Shown: positions 9,840 to 19,109 of the stretch, in pieces | How positions within the stretch are numbered: the first letter of the stretch is position 1 | How the letters are laid out: every line of letters begins with the position of its first letter | Assembly: GCA_024233865.1 (NCBI GenBank) | Contig: JACKPA010000007.1 | Location: forward strand, 1 to 64,000 | Direction: 5' to 3' | Length of the DNA stretch: 64,000 nt | Source: Leptospiraceae bacterium | Lineage (GTDB): Bacteria; Spirochaetota; Leptospiria; Leptospirales; Leptospiraceae | Notes under the pieces: generated by a model | The model's database searches: none | What the model saw: the letters and a program-made list of their open reading frames with translations, nothing else | Told to the model about the DNA's origin: nothing | Program-made: the position numbers and the translations under genes

Positions 9840-11306
9840 ATGTTCAAATCCTATAATTTTTTTTTCTTTATAGTTATTTGGGTTCTATCTTGCAATCAAG
9901 CCGAAAACATAAAAATAGCAGATGGTAAGGTTGAAGGCTCTCTTTCTAAACATACCGGTGTAACTACAAAAATGGTTAAACTTGCTCGTGCAAAAACGAG
10001 TCTTGGTTTAAATGACCTATATATTTTGGCTGTTGAACAAACGGAAAGAATCGCTATTAAGGAAGAAGCACTAACACAGGCAAAAGCCCAAAAGCACATT
10101 GCCATTGCATCTTGGATACCTAGCCTATCTTTTCGGCACAACAGAAACTATACCATTCCGAATCACGACACACACGACAGAGAAGTCAGAAATAGAGATA
10201 ACTTGGTTAACGCAATACTCAACCCAACACCACAGGCAGGAACTACTACGACAACTAGCTCTACCATCAGCCAATTGAATCCTTCCGCTCTTCCCGGTGA
10301 TATGCTTCAATTGACCGTACCGGTTATGACGGGATTAAATGAATATTCTGCTTTTAAAAATGCCAAGGAGTTGATAAACGTTAGGAGGTATGAAGCAGAG
10401 TTTGAGGCTGCTAGACTTTATTTGGAATTGGCTCAGCTCTATTTTACAATCCTTCAAATCGAAAGAAGCATCAAAGTAAAAAAAGATATTCAAAAAATTA
10501 CAAAAGGTATTGTGAGAGAATTGAAACGCAGAGTAAGGTTAGGAAAAAGTAGAAAAAGCGAACTACTAAATGCCCAGTCTCAGTTTGCTCGCGTAGAAGC
10601 AGATTTATTAAAAACAGAAGACAATTTACAAACCCAAAGAGCAAGTTTGGCAACCAAGACAGGTGTAAACCCAAATACTCCTCTCATAGAACCGGAGGAA
10701 TGGAAAAGTTCTAGTCTCTCTTTGGAACAAGCGCTAAAAAAAGTAGAAGAAAGAGCCGATGTGAAAGCCGCCGAGTACAGCATGAAAGTAGCAGACTCAA
10801 ACCTTACAAAAGCCTGGGGTGGACATCTGCCGACCATTTCCCTAAATAGCTATTATAGACTTCCACGTCACAATGTGCCTCATAACAAGGATATATTTAC
10901 GCAGTTTGTTGTTCAGATTCCATTGTTGTCTGCGGGAACAATTACAGCCTCAGTCAAACAAGCCGAATCCGCCAAGAGGCAAGCTGAATTGACCCTAAGT
11001 CAAACCAAGAGAATGGCAGTGGAAGATGTTCAAACTGCCTACAAAGGTTATAAAAATTCCAAAGGTGTATTGTCTGCCTACAGAGAAGCACTAGATGCAG
11101 CAGAGCTAAGTCATAGAGTGCAAAAACAGGATTATTCTCAACAATTGTCTACTACGCTTGACTTATTTAACTCTTTAAATTCTCTACATAATGCAAAAAA
11201 TGATTACAATACAGTTCTTCTCCAAAAGGAACTTAACCGAATCTGGCTTGGCGTGGCTACGGGAGAAATACCAGAACGAAAAAGTGATTCAAAAGGAGAT
11301 GATTAA
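9840..11306 (+). CDS. TolC-family outer membrane efflux lipoprotein
   Basis: 488 residues. A short signal ends in VLSC (Cys18), indicating a lipoprotein, as for OprM/NodT-type outer membrane channels. Two outer-membrane-efflux repeats rich in long Ala/Leu/Gln helices are visible (about 50-270 and 290-475; for example LYLELAQLYFTILQIERS and AELTLSQTKRMAVEDVQ). It should form the trimeric outer-membrane duct of a tripartite pump. The stop TAA abuts the ATG of the RND pump gene, and an AAAGGAGATGAT ribosome binding site for that gene lies inside this one, so the two are coupled. No periplasmic adaptor (HlyD/MFP) gene is present in the operon. Confidence 0.9.
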   Translation: MFKSYNFFFFIVIWVLSCNQAENIKIADGKVEGSLSKHTGVTTKMVKLARAKTSLGLNDLYILAVEQTERIAIKEEALTQAKAQKHIAIASWIPSLSFRHNRNYTIPNHDTHDREVRNRDNLVNAILNPTPQAGTTTTTSSTISQLNPSALPGDMLQLTVPVMTGLNEYSAFKNAKELINVRRYEAEFEAARLYLELAQLYFTILQIERSIKVKKDIQKITKGIVRELKRRVRLGKSRKSELLNAQSQFARVEADLLKTEDNLQTQRASLATKTGVNPNTPLIEPEEWKSSSLSLEQALKKVEERADVKAAEYSMKVADSNLTKAWGGHLPTISLNSYYRLPRHNVPHNKDIFTQFVVQIPLLSAGTITASVKQAESAKRQAELTLSQTKRMAVEDVQTAYKGYKNSKGVLSAYREALDAAELSHRVQKQDYSQQLSTTLDLFNSLNSLHNAKNDYNTVLLQKELNRIWLGVATGEIPERKSDSKGDD

Positions 11307-14300
11307 ATGGTACTGTCGGATATATCTATCAAAAATCCGGTCTTTGCTTGGATGCTTATGGTTGGGCTTATCGTTTTTGGTTGGATTTCTTTTTTGCGAA
11401 TTGGCATTTCCCAAATGCCGGACGTAGATTTTCCCGTTATCAATATTCGGCTAACTTGGAATGGTGCATCTCCTGAAGTAATGGAAACAAATGCGGTAGA
11501 TATTATAGAAGATGCAATTATGGGAATCGACGGAATTCGAGAGGTAAATTCTACTTCCAGCTATGGGGCAGCCAACATAACAGTAGAATTGGAACTTTCC
11601 AAAAACGTAGATTCTGCCTTGCAAGAGATTCAGACCCAGATTGCCCAAGCCCAAAGGATCCTTCCTTCTACCCTTGATCCTCCTGTGATTACAAAATTCA
11701 ATCCCGAAGATCAACCTATCCTTTGGATTGGAGTCTCTTCGGAAGGTGAGTCAAGAGAACTCATGATGTTTGTTTGGGACAGGCTAAAAAATAGGTTCTC
11801 TACAATCAATGGAGTAGGACAGGTTAGACTGGGAGGGTATGTAGATCGAAATCTAAGAATCTGGATCGATGGAGATAAACTACGTTCCAAAGAATTGACC
11901 GTTGATGATATTCTGACAACTTTGCAAAGGGAACATACGGAAGTGCCGGCAGGGCTAATTGAAACAGATACTACTCAATACAATGTTCGTTCTATGGGAG
12001 AAGCCAAAACGGCATCCAAATTTTCTCACTTGTCCATCACCATGCGAGGCGGAACACCAATTTATGCTTCCAATTTAAAGATTCAAGACGTGGCTAGAGT
12101 GGAAGATGGTTTGGATGATATCAAGAGAATATCCAGATTCAACGGAAAAATGGCGGTTGGTCTTGGTATCGTAAAACAAAGAGGAGTGAACGCTGTTGAA
12201 GTTGCCAAACAGGTGAAACAAAGAATCGAGGAGATAAAGAAGGATTTACCACCCGGTTACAAAATGGATCTCGTTTTTGATACTACCAGATTTATTGAAG
12301 AATCCATAAGCGAGTTAGAGTTTACCATGTTTCTCTCTGCCATACTTACGGGAATTGTCACCTACCTTTTTTTAGGCAGTTTTTCCTCGACAATAAACAT
12401 ACTTCTTGCCATACCCACATCTATTATGGGGAGTTTTATCTTTCTCCATTTTTTTGGATTTACTCTGAATACTTTTACTCTGCTTGGGCTTTCCCTGGCA
12501 ATGGGAATTGTGATAGATGATGCCATTATGGTATTGGAAAATATAGCCAGGCACAAAGAGATGGGCAAATCAACTCTACAAGCTGCCCTTGACGGAGCAA
12601 GAGAAATCTCATTTGCAGCTACTGCGACTACTTTATCCATAGTTGCCATTTTTTTACCCGTTGCATTTATGTATGGAATCATAGGGAAATACTTTTATCA
12701 ATTTGCCATTACAATCACTGCAGCCGTTCTCCTTTCTTTATTGGAAGCTCTGACTCTAACACCTATGCGGTGTTCTCAGTTTCTTAATATAGGTCATAGC
12801 GGATGGCTTGGAAAAAAAATTGATAGTTCTTTCCATATTTTTGCGGGATATTACCAAAAACTTTTACAATTTGTACTTAATTACAGATTAATAGTTCTTG
12901 TTTTCTCTTTGCTTCTTTTTGCTTCATCCTTTTTCCTTTTAAAGCCAATCAAAAAGGAGTTTGTACCTTCCCAAGATCAGAGTCAATTAGTCATTCGCTT
13001 AAAAACTCCCGTTGCATCTTCCCTTTATTTTACGGACAAAATGACTAAAAAATGTGAGGAGTATCTTTCCAAACGGAGCGAAGTGCTAAAAATGTTTGTG
13101 GCAGTGGGTGGATTTGGTGGAGGTGAAAGCGATTCTGCCATGCTTATGGTTACTCTAAAGAATCCTGATGATAGACCAATAGACCCCTTGGTTAAAAAAC
13201 GATTATCCCAAGCAGAGTTGGCTTCCATTGTGAGGAAAGACCTAAATAAAATTTCAAAAGATTTAAAAATCATCGTACAAGATATGTCTATGAGGGGATT
13301 TTCTTCTTCACGTGGATTTCCTATCGAATTTACCATCAAAGGACGAGACTGGAATAAGCTAGCAACCTATTCGGAAGAAATTCAAAAAAAGATGGAAGCG
13401 ACAGGAAAGTTTGTCGACATCGACTCCAACTACAAAAAAGGACAGCCTGAAATTCAGGTATTTCCGAATAGGACGGAAGCAGCAAATCGAGGTGTGAGTA
13501 TAACTTCGGTAGGTAATGTGATTTCAGCTATGATAGGTGGTGTTCAAGCAGGTCAGTTTACGGACGGAGGACATAGGTACTATATACGGGTGAGGTTGGA
13601 GAATGAAGATCGGTTGTATGCAAATTCTATAAAGAAGCTCTATGTAAGAAACAATAGAGGGGAGCTAGTCAAGATGTCTAGTGTGGTTAGCTTGGAAGAA
13701 CGCCCTACCCTACAAAGTATCACTAGGAATAACCGGGAAAGGGCGATCACCATCTTTGCAAATCCTTCCAAAATTTCTTCTCAAAAAGAAGGTATAGACG
13801 TTGCCACATCAATTGCAAAAAAAGCTTTACCCGAAGGTTATCACCTTTCTTTGAGCGGATCGGGAAAAACGATGGATGAATCTTTCAAGAGTCTTGGATT
13901 TGTATTGATGCTAGGAATACTAATTGCCTATATGATCTTGGCAAGTCAATTCGGAAGCTACATTCATCCTATCACCGTTCTCATGGCGATGCCTTTTAGC
14001 TTCAGTGGTGCTTTGGTAGCTTTATTCCTTTTTAACCAATCCTTGAATATCTATAGTTTTATCGCTCTGATTTTGCTTATGGGGCTTGTGAAAAAGAACT
14101 CCATTATTTTGGTAGATTTTACCAATCAACTCACTACGGAAGGCAAAAATACAACAACAGCTCTCTTGGAAGCTTGTCCTATTCGACTACGACCGATTCT
14201 TATGACATCCGTTTCCACGATTGCCGCAGCTCTACCACCGGCTCTTTCTTTAGGACCTGGTGGTGAATCCAGAACTCCAATGGCAATTGCCATTATAGGT

Positions 14301-14393
14301 GGGATGTTAATATCAACTGCCCTAACTTTAATTGTTGTTCCGGTTGTGTATAGTTTATTTTCGGATTTGAAAAAAAGGCTTGGTTTTCATTAA
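11307..14393 (+). CDS. AcrB/RND-family efflux transporter
   Basis: 1028 residues, the normal size for HAE1/AcrB pumps, with 12 predicted membrane helices and two large periplasmic loops. The family N-terminus is clear (TM1, then GISQMPDVDFPVI). Proton-relay residues are present: tandem Asp in GIVIDDAIMVLE (D404/D405) and Lys in GLVKKNSIILVDF (about K930). It is an inner-membrane proton/drug or lipid antiporter working with the upstream TolC-like protein. The missing adaptor gene is unusual, so it may borrow an MFP encoded elsewhere. The last 4 bases overlap the convergent exchanger gene, leaving no room for a terminator between them. Substrate unknown. Confidence 0.93.
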   Translation: MVLSDISIKNPVFAWMLMVGLIVFGWISFLRIGISQMPDVDFPVINIRLTWNGASPEVMETNAVDIIEDAIMGIDGIREVNSTSSYGAANITVELELSKNVDSALQEIQTQIAQAQRILPSTLDPPVITKFNPEDQPILWIGVSSEGESRELMMFVWDRLKNRFSTINGVGQVRLGGYVDRNLRIWIDGDKLRSKELTVDDILTTLQREHTEVPAGLIETDTTQYNVRSMGEAKTASKFSHLSITMRGGTPIYASNLKIQDVARVEDGLDDIKRISRFNGKMAVGLGIVKQRGVNAVEVAKQVKQRIEEIKKDLPPGYKMDLVFDTTRFIEESISELEFTMFLSAILTGIVTYLFLGSFSSTINILLAIPTSIMGSFIFLHFFGFTLNTFTLLGLSLAMGIVIDDAIMVLENIARHKEMGKSTLQAALDGAREISFAATATTLSIVAIFLPVAFMYGIIGKYFYQFAITITAAVLLSLLEALTLTPMRCSQFLNIGHSGWLGKKIDSSFHIFAGYYQKLLQFVLNYRLIVLVFSLLLFASSFFLLKPIKKEFVPSQDQSQLVIRLKTPVASSLYFTDKMTKKCEEYLSKRSEVLKMFVAVGGFGGGESDSAMLMVTLKNPDDRPIDPLVKKRLSQAELASIVRKDLNKISKDLKIIVQDMSMRGFSSSRGFPIEFTIKGRDWNKLATYSEEIQKKMEATGKFVDIDSNYKKGQPEIQVFPNRTEAANRGVSITSVGNVISAMIGGVQAGQFTDGGHRYYIRVRLENEDRLYANSIKKLYVRNNRGELVKMSSVVSLEERPTLQSITRNNRERAITIFANPSKISSQKEGIDVATSIAKKALPEGYHLSLSGSGKTMDESFKSLGFVLMLGILIAYMILASQFGSYIHPITVLMAMPFSFSGALVALFLFNQSLNIYSFIALILLMGLVKKNSIILVDFTNQLTTEGKNTTTALLEACPIRLRPILMTSVSTIAAALPPALSLGPGGESRTPMAIAIIGGMLISTALTLIVVPVVYSLFSDLKKRLGFH

Positions 14394-16006
14394 GGTTTTC
14401 CCAAATAGTTTAAGAGTCCCACAAGAATTTTTGTAAAAACGATCATTCCCACTAGGGCAACGGGATAGACCGTTGCATAGGCTGCTGCTGCATAAGAAGA
14501 CTCCGAAAGAGACGTAGCTGCCGCAAGACCGGGAGTACTAGTCATTCCACCTGTTAATACACCCAAATTTTTGATAAACTTTATTTTCAACAGATAGTGG
14601 CATAATAAAAACCCAATGATAACAGGAACCAATGTTACGGTTAAGCCGGAGAGAAAAAGAGCCAACCCATGCTGACGAATTGTAGTTATAATGGTTGAAC
14701 CGGCAGAAGTTCCCACGGCAGCAAGAAAAAGCATCAAACCAAGTTCTCGTATAAAACGGTTGGAAGTTTCCGGAATCCTCCAGATAATGGTTTTTGTGTT
14801 GTACATATATCCCAAAATCAAACCGGAAAGTAAAACACCACCGGTTATTCCTAACTTGAATTCCCCTACTCCCGGTAAGTAAAAAGGAATTTCTCCAACC
14901 AAAAATCCGATAAATATCCCGATTAAGATTGGTAGAACATTTGTAGCGTAAGTAGTTTTTATATCATCGCCTAAAATTCTCTTGATATTGTCAATGGAAT
15001 TTTTATTTCCCACCAGGTGTAGCACATCTCCCATTTGTAAATGTGTACTTGCAGTAGCCGGAAGATCAAGGTCATTTCTTGTCATTCTTGCCACTTGAAC
15101 GTTAAAAACGTGCCTAAAATCTATGGAGCTAATGGTTCTACCAACAAACTCCTTTTTAGATACAACAACTTTTTGCCGTATTAGTTCGTCCCCCTCAAAG
15201 TTAATGGATTCGCTTATCTTTTTTCCCATAAACAGTTCTATTTTTTTTAATTCATCCTCTATTCCAACAATTCGTAACCTATCACCTTCTTTTAAAACTG
15301 TTTCACCTTTTACCAATTCAACGTTTGAAGAATTCTTTCGCAACAATCTCGTTATAGATACTTCTGCGATTTGACCAAGGTTCAAATCTTTTATGGAATG
15401 ATTATAGAGATTCGGATTATTGATTTCCAAATGCAAGAATTTTACTTGAGGGTTCATGGAAGCTATCTCTTCTTTAATTTTTTCATCTTCCTTTTTTAGA
15501 TTAATCCTCATGAATATGGGAACAAGCTTAATAAATAAAATAATTCCAATAACACCAAAACTATAAGTGACACCATAAGCAGCCGGAGCCAATTTCTCTC
15601 CTGTCATTTCTACTGCAACAGCCAAACCTGGAGTACTTGTCAAAGCACCGGCAAAGATACCTGCTCCCATGCTTCCACCATAATTCAGATACAAACAGCA
15701 GACTAAAGTAGTACAAAACCCTAAAAACACCAGGATTAAAGCCCCCATGGCAAGTTTTAAACCATCTCCCTTAAAGGAAGATAAAAACCCTGGACCGGCT
15801 TGTAAACCGATAGAATAAATAAATAATACCAATCCGAGCGTTTGGAAGACTTTTGGTAAAACGTATCCAAAGTGACCCAAAACAAGGGCAACAAAAATTA
15901 TGGCAGACGAACCAAATGAAAAAGTTTTGAATTCTAATTTTCCAATCGCCTCGCCCAAAATAATGATCAAAAACAAAAGAAAAACGGGATTTTTTAGGAT
16001 TTCCAT
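14390..16006 (-). CDS. AspT/YidE-type putative transporter with RCK_C domains
   Basis: A 538-residue membrane protein of the aspartate-alanine exchanger (AAEx) family. It has two hydrophobic AspT halves (about 1-175 and 355-535), each with a glycine-rich signature (FAGALTSTPGLAVA; LTGGMTSTPGLAAA). Between them lie two TrkA_C/RCK_C ligand-binding domains (roughly 190-275 and 275-345; GETVLKEGDRLRIVG, LQMGDVLHLVG). Family members exchange amino or dicarboxylic acids; substrate not deducible here. Its 3' end overlaps the RND gene by 4 bp in convergent orientation. Confidence 0.87.
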   Translation of the reverse strand: MEILKNPVFLLFLIIILGEAIGKLEFKTFSFGSSAIIFVALVLGHFGYVLPKVFQTLGLVLFIYSIGLQAGPGFLSSFKGDGLKLAMGALILVFLGFCTTLVCCLYLNYGGSMGAGIFAGALTSTPGLAVAVEMTGEKLAPAAYGVTYSFGVIGIILFIKLVPIFMRINLKKEDEKIKEEIASMNPQVKFLHLEINNPNLYNHSIKDLNLGQIAEVSITRLLRKNSSNVELVKGETVLKEGDRLRIVGIEDELKKIELFMGKKISESINFEGDELIRQKVVVSKKEFVGRTISSIDFRHVFNVQVARMTRNDLDLPATASTHLQMGDVLHLVGNKNSIDNIKRILGDDIKTTYATNVLPILIGIFIGFLVGEIPFYLPGVGEFKLGITGGVLLSGLILGYMYNTKTIIWRIPETSNRFIRELGLMLFLAAVGTSAGSTIITTIRQHGLALFLSGLTVTLVPVIIGFLLCHYLLKIKFIKNLGVLTGGMTSTPGLAAATSLSESSYAAAAYATVYPVALVGMIVFTKILVGLLNYLGKP

Positions 16007-16250
16007 ATTTAAATTTTTACTATTCGTGTTAGAGAGTCAACAAAAAAATTATGGAAATCAATAGTCTTGAATTTGAAAGCCTTATTGTTTGGTTTTTTGT
16101 GCTGGCAAAGCTGAAAGATACGAACCGGTATACGCTATTCTTAATAAACATCTTAATGACATATAAAATATTAAAAAATATTAATTTTTCTATGCAAATA
16201 ATGTGCTGTTAAAATGCTTGTATTTAGCAATTATAAGGATATTAGCAAAG

Positions 16251-17708
16251 ATGAGCACCGTCACTTTATCTGCAAATGCTTCAATTCCAACCCAAGATAC
16301 AGGTCACTACAATGATTTTATTGTCAAAGGTTTTTTAATATCTAGCTTAATTTGGGGAATTGCGTCAATGTTAATTGGTGTAATCATAGCTTTTCAACTA
16401 GTTTTCCCTGAGTTAAACTTTCTTCCTTACTTCAGTTTCGGAAGATTAAGACCTTTGCATACAAACGCAGCTATCTTCGGTTTTGCATTGAGTATAATTT
16501 TCACAACGGCTTACCATAGCGTTCAACGGCTATTAAGAGTTCGAATCTGGAGCGATAAGCTCGCTCTGGTTCATTTGGGACTCTACAATCTCACCATTCT
16601 TCTTGCCGCGATAACCTTGCCTTTGGGATTCAACCAATCCAAGGAATATGCCGAATTAGAATGGCCGCTTGATATACTGATTGTAGTTTGGTATGTTATA
16701 TTTTTTATAAACTACCTGATGACAATTATCAAACGGGAAGAAAAACAGCTGTATGTAGCGATATGGTTTTATATAGCCTCGTTTGTAACAGTTCCAATTT
16801 TGTTTATTGTAAACAATTTGGCATTACCGGTAGGATTACTCAAATCATTCTCCGTTTTTTCGGGCGTATTTGATGCCAACATTCAATGGTGGTACGGACA
16901 TAACGCTGTTGCCTTTGTTTTGACAACACCTTTTTTAGGTTTGATGTATTACTATTTTCCAAAACATATCAAACAGCCTATTTATAGTCACCGTCTTTCT
17001 ATTATACACTTCTGGAGTTTGATTTTTATCTATATTTGGGCTGGTCCTCACCACCTCTTATATTCTCCTATACCGGACTGGCTTCAAACAACAGGTATGG
17101 TTTTTAGTATTATGCTCTGGATGCCATCCTGGGGTGGTATGTTAAACGGATTTTTAACCCTAACACAGGCAAAAGAAAAGATAAAGACAGATGCAACCCT
17201 AAAAATGATGCTTGTGGGGATTACCTTTTATGGAATGTCTACTTTTGAGGGTCCATTGTTATCCATTCGTTCGGTTAGTGCTTTAGGGCACAATACGGAC
17301 TGGATTATAGGACACGTTCATGGAGGAACTTTAGGTTGGGTTGGGATGATGTCTGCCGCTGCCATTTACTATCTCACACCGAGACTATGGAATACAAATC
17401 TCTTTTCCGAAAAACTTGCCAATACTCATTTCTGGTTAGGTACTCTTGGAATTCTGTTATACGTTGTTTCCATGTGGGCATCCGGAATTACCGAAGGCTC
17501 ATTATGGAGAGCTATCAACGAAAAAGGCTTCTTGGAATACCCAAATTGGGTGGAAATTACAAAATATCTATTTTGGCCCAGATTGGTAAGAGGACTAGGT
17601 GGAGTAATGTACCTTATGGGGATTATTTTAATGGTTTACAACGTTGTCAAAACGATAGGAACCGCAGGTAGTGGCTTTAAAGAAGTAGACCTAAGGGTTC
17701 AAGAATAG
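16251..17708 (+). CDS. ccoN: cbb3-type cytochrome c oxidase subunit I (CcoN)
   Basis: Catalytic haem-copper subunit of the high-affinity cbb3 oxidase, an integral membrane protein with about 12 helices. Expected metal-ligand histidines occur in RPLHTNAAIFGF, in YGHNAVAFVLT (CuB/haem region), in GPHHLLYSPIPDW, and in GHNTDWIIGHVHGG. I chose ATG 16251 (MSTVTLSANAS) because AAGGA lies 11 bp upstream; an in-frame ATG at 16203 would add 16 atypical residues. It begins the operon ccoN-O-Q-P-G-H, which supports microaerobic respiration. No clear FNR-type palindrome was seen upstream. Confidence 0.95.
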   Translation: MSTVTLSANASIPTQDTGHYNDFIVKGFLISSLIWGIASMLIGVIIAFQLVFPELNFLPYFSFGRLRPLHTNAAIFGFALSIIFTTAYHSVQRLLRVRIWSDKLALVHLGLYNLTILLAAITLPLGFNQSKEYAELEWPLDILIVVWYVIFFINYLMTIIKREEKQLYVAIWFYIASFVTVPILFIVNNLALPVGLLKSFSVFSGVFDANIQWWYGHNAVAFVLTTPFLGLMYYYFPKHIKQPIYSHRLSIIHFWSLIFIYIWAGPHHLLYSPIPDWLQTTGMVFSIMLWMPSWGGMLNGFLTLTQAKEKIKTDATLKMMLVGITFYGMSTFEGPLLSIRSVSALGHNTDWIIGHVHGGTLGWVGMMSAAAIYYLTPRLWNTNLFSEKLANTHFWLGTLGILLYVVSMWASGITEGSLWRAINEKGFLEYPNWVEITKYLFWPRLVRGLGGVMYLMGIILMVYNVVKTIGTAGSGFKEVDLRVQE

Positions 17709-17718
17709 GAGAATTAAA

Positions 17719-18402
17719 ATGATAGATAAAATTTTTAATTGGTTTTCTCACGTTGTTGATTTGTGGGATAGAGAAGCGATAAAATTCACTATCTATACAA
17801 CAATTGCCGTTCTAATAGGTGGAATAGTAGAGCTTGTCCCTCCCTTTTTCTTAAGTCGAACCATAACACCTATTGCAAGCATCAAACCTTTTAATCCTCT
17901 TGAACTGGCAGGAAGAAATATATACCAGAGGGAAGGTTGTAACAACTGCCACACTCAGATGATTCGACCTTTTAAGTGGGAAGTAGACAGGTTTGATCCA
18001 CAGAAAGCTTATGGAACGGAAGGATATTCCAAAAGCGGTGAATATATTTATGATCACCCTTTCCTATGGGGTTCCAAAAGAACGGGTCCCGATCTTGCAC
18101 ATGAATCTCAAATAAATCCGTCCGAAGAATGGCACAGATTACACCTCATTGATCCTCGCTCAAAATCTCCAGGCTCTATTATGCCTGCTTACGCCTGGCT
18201 TTTTGATGAGGATGCAACCATTGATGCCGCTGACATACAAAACCACATGAGGGGATTGGCAACACTAGGAGTTCCGTACTCCCAAGAGGATATAGATTCC
18301 GCAAGGTATCTATTGGAAGGCAAAACAGAAGGCGACGCTCTTATAGCTTATCTACTAAAGCTAGGTAAAGACGTAGCAGAGTTAGAAGAATCAGTGAAGT
18401 GA
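17719..18402 (+). CDS. ccoO: cbb3 oxidase membrane-anchored cytochrome c subunit (CcoO)
   Basis: A 227-residue mono-haem cytochrome c with an N-terminal membrane anchor (about 20-50). The single CXXCH is CNNCH (residues 74-78) in the family context GRNIYQREGCNNCH followed by QMIRPFKWE. Methionines downstream (PGSIMPAYAWLF) supply the axial ligand. It passes electrons to CcoN. The gene starts 10 bp after ccoN with GGAG upstream and is followed directly by ccoQ. Confidence 0.95.
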   Translation: MIDKIFNWFSHVVDLWDREAIKFTIYTTIAVLIGGIVELVPPFFLSRTITPIASIKPFNPLELAGRNIYQREGCNNCHTQMIRPFKWEVDRFDPQKAYGTEGYSKSGEYIYDHPFLWGSKRTGPDLAHESQINPSEEWHRLHLIDPRSKSPGSIMPAYAWLFDEDATIDAADIQNHMRGLATLGVPYSQEDIDSARYLLEGKTEGDALIAYLLKLGKDVAELEESVK

Positions 18403-18412
18403 GGATTGTAAA

Positions 18413-18559
18413 ATGGAACAAGAATTGTTGACCATTTATAAAGCAATAAGACTCCCACTGTTAGTTTTTGCTCTTACTTTTATCATTTTCTATGTATATA
18501 ACAAAAAAAGAAAAGATAGATTGGAAGAGCCAAAATATAGAATGTTAGATGAGGATTAA
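18413..18559 (+). CDS. ccoQ: Small cbb3 oxidase subunit CcoQ
   Basis: A 48-residue single-span protein starting at ATG 18413. It has a short N-terminus, one hydrophobic helix (RLPLLVFALTFIIFYVY), then a basic/acidic tail (KKRKDRLEEPKYRMLDED). Size, topology and position between ccoO and ccoP match CcoQ/FixQ, which stabilises the complex. Stop TAA is two bases before the ccoP ATG. Confidence 0.88.
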   Translation: MEQELLTIYKAIRLPLLVFALTFIIFYVYNKKRKDRLEEPKYRMLDED

Positions 18560-18561
18560 TT

Positions 18562-19098
18562 ATGAGTACGGAAGACAAAGAGTTTGATGGTATAAAACAA
18601 GCTGATAATGAAATGCCATATTGGTGGAAGCTATTTTTTGTGTTGGCTATTTTTTTTGCGATAGGGTATTCCATATACTTTTTCGGATTTTCCAAGTGGA
18701 GAAACGCCGATCACTTCAGAACCGAAGTAGCAGAACATGAAAAAAAATTCCCAAAAAAGCAATTTCAAAAAAATCAGGATGGTTCCAATCCTCTTCGCGG
18801 AAATGCAGAAGCCATAGCAGCAGGTGCAAAAACGTTTAAAAATATTTGTGCCACCTGCCATGGTGCAGAAGCAAAAGGGGATCAAGGAATAGGACCTAAT
18901 CTTACGGATTCGGAATGGATACATGGCGACTATGACGATGCCATTTTTACAACAATTATGGAAGGCATAAAGCAAGAAAACACCAAATTAGGAAAAGGCG
19001 CTATGCCAGCTCATAAAGATTCCATAGGAGAAGAAGGTATCTATCAGATTATGGCTTGGATTGCAGAAAAAAATCCGAGCCTCAAAAAGGTCAAATAA
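18562..19098 (+). CDS. ccoP: cbb3 oxidase subunit CcoP, short single-haem form
   Basis: 178 residues. The N-terminus is typical of CcoP (FDGIKQADNEMPYWW, then one membrane helix at about 20-45). Only one CXXCH is present (CATCH, residues 96-100) in the context GIGPNLTDSEWIHGDYDD. Canonical proteobacterial CcoP is near 300 residues with two haem c groups, so this version has half the cytochrome region. It should still pass electrons from soluble cytochromes to CcoO. Its start follows the ccoQ stop by two bases. Confidence 0.92.
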   Translation: MSTEDKEFDGIKQADNEMPYWWKLFFVLAIFFAIGYSIYFFGFSKWRNADHFRTEVAEHEKKFPKKQFQKNQDGSNPLRGNAEAIAAGAKTFKNICATCHGAEAKGDQGIGPNLTDSEWIHGDYDDAIFTTIMEGIKQENTKLGKGAMPAHKDSIGEEGIYQIMAWIAEKNPSLKKVK

Positions 19099-19109
19099 GG
19101 AGCAATGTT

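Noticed and set aside
12362..12682. Minus-strand open frame of 106 codons within the RND gene
   Set aside because: Shadow of the pump gene, which has a complete family signature in the plus frame.
16203..16250. Longer ccoN start at ATG 16203
   Set aside because: No ribosome binding site; ATG 16251 has AAGGA upstream and gives a typical N-terminus.
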